From: Caenorhabditis elegans
Taxonomy: Eukaryota; Nematoda; Chromadorea; Rhabditida; Rhabditidae
Assembly: GCF_000002985.6 (NCBI RefSeq)
Contig: NC_003281.10
Span: 5,518,001 to 5,582,000 of the forward strand
Reading direction: 5' to 3'
Length of the DNA: 64,000 nt
Numbering within the stretch: the first letter of the stretch is position 1; every line of letters begins with the position of its first letter. Position numbers and translations under genes: made by a program. Below, piece after piece: positions 59,663-64,000 of this stretch. The notes below the pieces were generated by a model that was not told where the DNA came from, did not search any database, and worked only from the letters and a program-made list of their open reading frames with translations.

Positions 59663-60289
59663 CTCGGCTTTCATATGCTTTAATTCTTCATTGATTTCTG
59701 TCCAGGCCCAAACAAGAATGAGCGCATAGCAAAGCTGTCAAGCTCTTCTGGACGGATCTGAAAAAATGAGTGAAATTTATTTTAAACCTTACAAATTTTT
59801 TGGAGAGATCATTATTTTCACTCTTTTATCGAAAAATTACTATGGCATGCCAAAGTCCGGGGACCCGTTTTTTCACTTCCCTTGTTAATGCGATAATTAC
59901 ACACCTGATTCTTGATCTCAATCAATTGTTTTCAGCGTATCATTGAAAGCGTTTGAATCGATAGCTTTGAGCATAGTTTCCAGATTTATCAACAGATTAG
60001 GAACGCTTAATCCTTCATTTTGTTGCATCGACTCACACGATTCCTTGACTTTTGGCACTCTAGAATTAAGTTAGAAGGCATTATATATAGTTAAAAGACA
60101 AATTTACCCTGTTGCCTCCGATGTTCCCTTTTTTATTAGACGCCCACCACAGTTATCCACATCACATTTTCTTTTATTCCCGACTCTTTCAGATGTGTTT
60201 GCTGTACCCAGACTCAAATTACCATCCTTCGAACAAAAATATGAAATCTTCTTATTTTTGTCGAGTTGGACAACAGCGATGTTTGTCAT
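59663..60289 (-). pseudogene. Decayed gene, or small gene with a fossil 3' part
   Basis: Exon 60108-60289 starts MTNIAVVQLDKNKK and ends at a GG|GTAAAT donor. A 48-base intron leads to 59918-60059, which stops at TGA (59918-59920) after LKTID, for 107 residues. A one-base slip there would continue to EIKNQ and a CAG|GTGTGT donor. The next acceptor TTTTTTCAG at 59758 opens IRPEELDS in matching phase, and a second slip would give YALILVWAWTEINEELKHMK before a GAG|GTATTT donor. So coding-like DNA continues past two breaks. The gene either ends early at 59918 or is a pseudogene. The helix pattern recalls C1D/Sas10-type proteins, too weakly to assign. It lies 311 bases downstream of the RNF14-like gene on the same strand. 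Confidence 0.45.
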
Positions 60290-60343
60290 TCCGAAAATTA
60301 ATACCAATATTTTTAAAAATTAAATTTGAATTGTACTCATCAT

Positions 60344-60391
60344 CATGTTCTTTTCTCCATACCGTTTATACATTTCTTCTTTTCTAGCTTC
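60344..60391 (-). repeat. 48-bp duplicate of an RNF14-like exon segment
   Basis: This segment matches 60918-60965, inside the large exon of the RNF14-like gene, at 45 of 48 positions and in the same orientation. The parent reads KEEMYKRYGEKNM; the copy reads the same here and then diverges. It is a short duplicated fragment without a function that can be seen. Confidence 0.8.
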
Positions 60392-60599
60392 CTTTTTTTA
60401 AAATGAAACCTCGAAACTTTCCTTCAATCATTCATTTTGTGAAATTGTTAATTGCGAATAGGAAAATTATAACTTATTATTTACAAAAAATTCGAATTAT
60501 CATTGCGATACATTATGTATAATATAACAAAACATATTCAAACGAAAAATAATAACAACTAAAGATATGAATTACTTAAAACCGTGATGAGACCCATTT

Positions 60600-63068
60600 T
60601 TATTCCCAGTCAAACTCATCCACTTCTTCATCTACCCAAGTACCTTGAAATAAACGTCCGTTGCAAGATCCCTGAAATGCAATTATGTTTAAGAAGTTTT
60701 ACTAATACTAATATTTTAGTACCTTCTCCGAGTAATGACTGTATGGATCCACATTATTCAGAGTTTTAGAGCACAACCAACAGAACGAGGCATTACATTT
60801 TGTACAATGCATCTTATTGCATCCTTCGTCCTTCTCAATGTACACTAAACATTTCGGACACTGCTTGCTGTTCTCCTCCAGCCATCCACGATTAAGGAAT
60901 CGTTCCTCCAGAGCCTTCATGTTCTTCTCTCCATACCGTTTATACATTTCTTCTTTTCCTGCTTCATCTGCTTCATTCCATTCTTTCATTATTCTCTCCT
61001 CGTCTTCTTTTCTAAATTTACACCTTGAGACTCCATGGAACGTTCCTTTGCACAAATTGCAGAAAGAATAATTGCAATAGGAGCATTCAACAAGGTTGCG
61101 TTGGCTGAAAAAATGTTTTTGTGAACTTATCATACGCTCAAAAAAATCAAGTCTTTGAGAGTCATTGTGAGCAGAATTATGGGCACCCAAAGATTTTATA
61201 CGAGAAATCCAGCGGGCTCAACAAATTTCAACACTCAAATTTCAAACCGACAATCACAGAGCTCCAGACACAAAGTTCAAGAAAAATTCACGAGTTCTGA
61301 TAGTCTAATAGCAACACAACACATTTTTCTAAATTTTACCTGTCAGTTAGATAAGCCACCATTTGGCAATTTTCATTTGGACATTCCATTGAATCATCCA
61401 TTTCTCGAATTGCTTTTTCTAGCATATGAGCTTCATACCTTTAAAAATTAATCAAATACTTGTCAATCTCCTAGGAATCTTACTTTGCAAACAGCTCCTC
61501 TCCTAGAGCCTCTTGCACCATACCCTGTTGGGCTTCATTTTCACATCCTTCTGCTAGACATGACATTGGTTTCGACTGAAAAATCCAATAAAAATATATC
61601 AGCTAAGAAAATTCAAACTAACCACAAACCCCTTGGCAATAGAAATATAATAGTTGAAAGTGCAGGATTTGCAGAAAACATGAGAACATGGCTGGAACTT
61701 TATGCAGTGCTGTCCCATTTGGGATTCGAAGCATACCTGGAAATTTTGATGAAAAATTAGAAAAAAAATACAAACGTTACTTGGCAATCGTAGAGGGTAT
61801 TAACAAACTGTTCTTCAACAGCTTCCTCTTCTTTCTGTAGTATTTTCATTTTCAGAGATTCGATAGTCTCTCCTTGTCTGTTCAGTGCACATGCCTCGTT
61901 CAAATTTATAATTTTCGGAGTGTTCTGGGCCATCTGAAATTTGATAGTTGAAAAAGACGCCAGCTGCTTGAATCAAAGAACGTAGCAGTCGACATTCCGC
62001 AGAATTAAAAAAGTTAAATTCTGCATGAGATATCTAGATTTAAATTCGCTCAAAGGCATACCCGTGAGATGTCGGTCTTCTAATCAACATCCTACTTCTA
62101 ATGAATATGTAATTTCTACTATCTGTGTAGACCGTTACATCTCAGAACGCTTTGCAGACGACATATCGCGGGTAGCCCATCTATGTCATTCAATAACGAA
62201 CCAGCAAAATGTCGGCTGCAGTTAAATTTAGCAGAGGACACCTTACGTGTCTGAGATGTCGGCTCATAATGGTGCTTTTTATTTGATTCTCGCTACTCAC
62301 CAAATCAATTATTGTCTGGTAGCACATAAAAAGCACCTCCATCATCTGGTTTTCCTCGCAAATCTTTGCCAACTCGGTTTCACAAGATGTCATTTGTTCC
62401 TGATTCATCCAATAACTTTCCAGTTCAAGTTTTGGTGATGATACGGTGGGATAATCATTTGGAAGATGGAATTTTAGTCGAATTGGAGGAAGAATGTCAA
62501 GAGGAAGATGAAATTGATCGCCGGAGTCAGATGTTCCTTCAATTGTGACTGTTGGATCGTATAAGTTGTCAAATCCGACCTGAAATTGCACTTGACTATT
62601 CTAAAACTCATTTAAAAAAACCAACTAACCAACTTTCAACCGTAACTTAGTGACTCTTCTAAAAAATACTTTACTCCATATATGGCCATATTAGTTTATC
62701 TCGTACAGGAAAATAGTCAACCGTGGCCAAAATTTCGGGCTAATGATTATGGAGGCTATTGAAATTTTCTATACTTTGTTACCTTAAATATTTTTGATAA
62801 CTTACATAATTACGTAGAAAGTGTAGCTAAAATATAGTAAGGGTAGTTTCAGATAAATAATTTTTTGTTGTTATTTAGTGGACATTAAATTACTTTTTTA
62901 AAAGTTAAAATACCCCAGCTTCTCTCAAAAAACCAAAATCTTTACCTCAATAATTCCCTGGATTTCAGCATTCTTATCACTCCAATCACTGGATTTCGCC
63001 AGTTTCTTCTCTCTTAGAACACTTTCCAATGCTTCCAATTCATATATTTGCAGGTCACGATCAGTCAT
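60600..63068 (-). CDS. RNF14-like RWD + RBR E3 ubiquitin ligase
   Basis: Eight exons: 62946-63068, 62301-62579, 61781-61933, 61623-61736, 61484-61575, 61340-61438, 60723-61104, 60600-60671; 437 residues against 474 in human RNF14. An RWD domain (about 1-130, opening YELEALESVL) binds partners. RING1 is in CFESQMGQHCIKFQPCSHVF (about 187). The in-between-RING zinc residues fall around CSYCNYSFCNLC. RING2 reads CPKCLVYIEKDEGCNKMHC with the catalytic Cys expected at CTKCNASFCWLC. The acidic end VDEEVDEFDWE resembles RNF14. RBR ligases load ubiquitin onto their own Cys before transfer; human RNF14 acts in ribosome-stalling and crosslink responses. AATAAA overlaps the stop codon. Two introns of about 366 bases are longer than the rest. 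Confidence 0.9.
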
Positions 63069-64000
63069 TTTTTATCGATTTTTAGACAAGAGACGCAGAG
63101 ATTCAATAGACGGAGTTTAGGTAATTTAGAAATGAATGTTCAGGAATTTATAGAAAATATTTTACATTATTAGTCAAAAATGTTCAAACAATATATGAGG
63201 AAAGTTTGCGGAACAAAAATCAAAATTAATTACTAAAATATTGCGAAATATTGCAAAATTGTAATGAGTAAAATTGCGCAATGTGATAGATAACCTGTTG
63301 TGGAAACGATGAGAAATACAATTTGAAACTTTAAATTTAGAGTATTATCAGTGAGAAATTGTTCAACTTAAATTGTGTTTTTCTCTACGTGATGTGTACT
63401 TTAATTGCGTTTCAATTGTTTGTATTTAAACAATCGAAGAGTTCAAATTTGCAGCAATGCTTGAAATTGCCCCCAAAAGTTCAATTTTTCAATTTGCCAA
63501 ACCTTTCACTAAAATTTTTGAAAAATGTATCTATCCATGTACCTTATTCTTCAGGAATTGATAAAATCTATCGATTCATAAAAAACTAAAGCTATTCCAA
63601 CAGAATAGAAAAACACAATGTTCAAAAATGAAAGAATATTAAAATCATGTGAAAAGGGAAAACTTCCAGAAAGTCGACTCTTCTCGTTTACTGCGTTTTG
63701 TGAATATCTGAAAACTTTGTACGGATTTGTTACCATTTCTTCAATAGGCCGTGTATCATTCTGTCAATTTTTGGTGGATAGGTAAAATGTAACAGCCAAT
63801 TTGATTTCTGAAAAGTTTTCGAAACATTTTTAAATATATTTAAAACATTTATTTAGGTCATACAAGTCCCGATATTCGAATATGAAACTACATCCAATCA
63901 CTGAAGTGCACCATTGTCCAGCCTTTCCATTTGTTCTGCAAATTAAAATTTATCTACAAATCTATTCTGGTGATTGCGGCTGGATAAAATTTTAGTCCAA
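63069..64000. other. Upstream DNA of the RNF14-like gene; right window edge
   Basis: No gene is supported. On the minus strand, an acceptor-like TTAATTTGCAG near 63937-63947 is followed by a short open stretch (GKAGQWCTSVIGCSFIFEY and more) to a stop near 63839, which could be the last exon of a gene starting beyond the window. This cannot be decided from what is visible. Confidence 0.3.

Noticed and set aside
1-64000. CRISPR arrays, bacterial operons, origins or riboswitches
   Set aside because: The genes have spliceosomal introns and nematode signals throughout; no regularly spaced repeat array is present.

Overview
This is nuclear DNA from a Caenorhabditis nematode, very probably C. elegans chromosome III. 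The evidence is AT-rich DNA with short introns (many of 47-49 bases) ending in TTTCAG, compact genes on both strands, nematode foldback repeats, and protein-coding genes I recognise from the dex-1 / mlc-3 / rpc-2 / hach-1 neighbourhood. Gene models were built by hand, joining exons at GT..AG sites so that the frame is kept across every junction. Names come from memory of the families; no database was searched.

Layout. 1-640 holds foldback repeats. 640-9755 has no gene I can support and is probably upstream DNA of dex-1. 9756-16892 (+) is dex-1, a nidogen/EGF transmembrane protein for dendrite and epithelial attachment. 18203-23111 (-) is a 1007-residue coiled-coil protein I cannot name. 23191-24853 (+) holds two weak two-exon candidates. 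26304-28226 (+) is a CHK/aminoglycoside-phosphotransferase-like kinase. 29132-33113 (+) is a CRIB-domain, proline-rich Cdc42/Rac effector. Its first intron carries, on the other strand, a complete two-exon gene for a 59-residue secreted peptide with two Cys-Cys pairs (29524-29751). 33322-34115 (-) is a small helical protein. 35569-36916 (-) is an ALKBH4 ortholog, divergent from hach-1 (37454-38990, +), which is followed by rpc-2 (39365-46679, +), probably in one operon. 47132-48958 (+) is mlc-3. 50314-50749 (-) is a small secreted Tyr/Ala/Pro-rich protein. 50750-55993 is gene-poor and carries a probable solo LTR with a target duplication. 55994-59097 (+) is a MOLO-1-like type I membrane protein. 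60600-63068 (-) is an RNF14-like RBR ubiquitin ligase, followed by a decayed or very small gene at 59663-60289 (-).

The genes do not form one pathway. They are typical autosome-centre genes: housekeeping (RNA polymerase III, valine catabolism, ALKBH4, RBR ligase) mixed with cell-surface, muscle and signalling genes. The most unusual items are the nested peptide gene lying inside the intron that splits the CRIB motif, the two-exon mini-gene candidate at 24210-24853, and the broken gene beside a 48-bp copy of an RNF14 exon at 59.7-60.4 kb.
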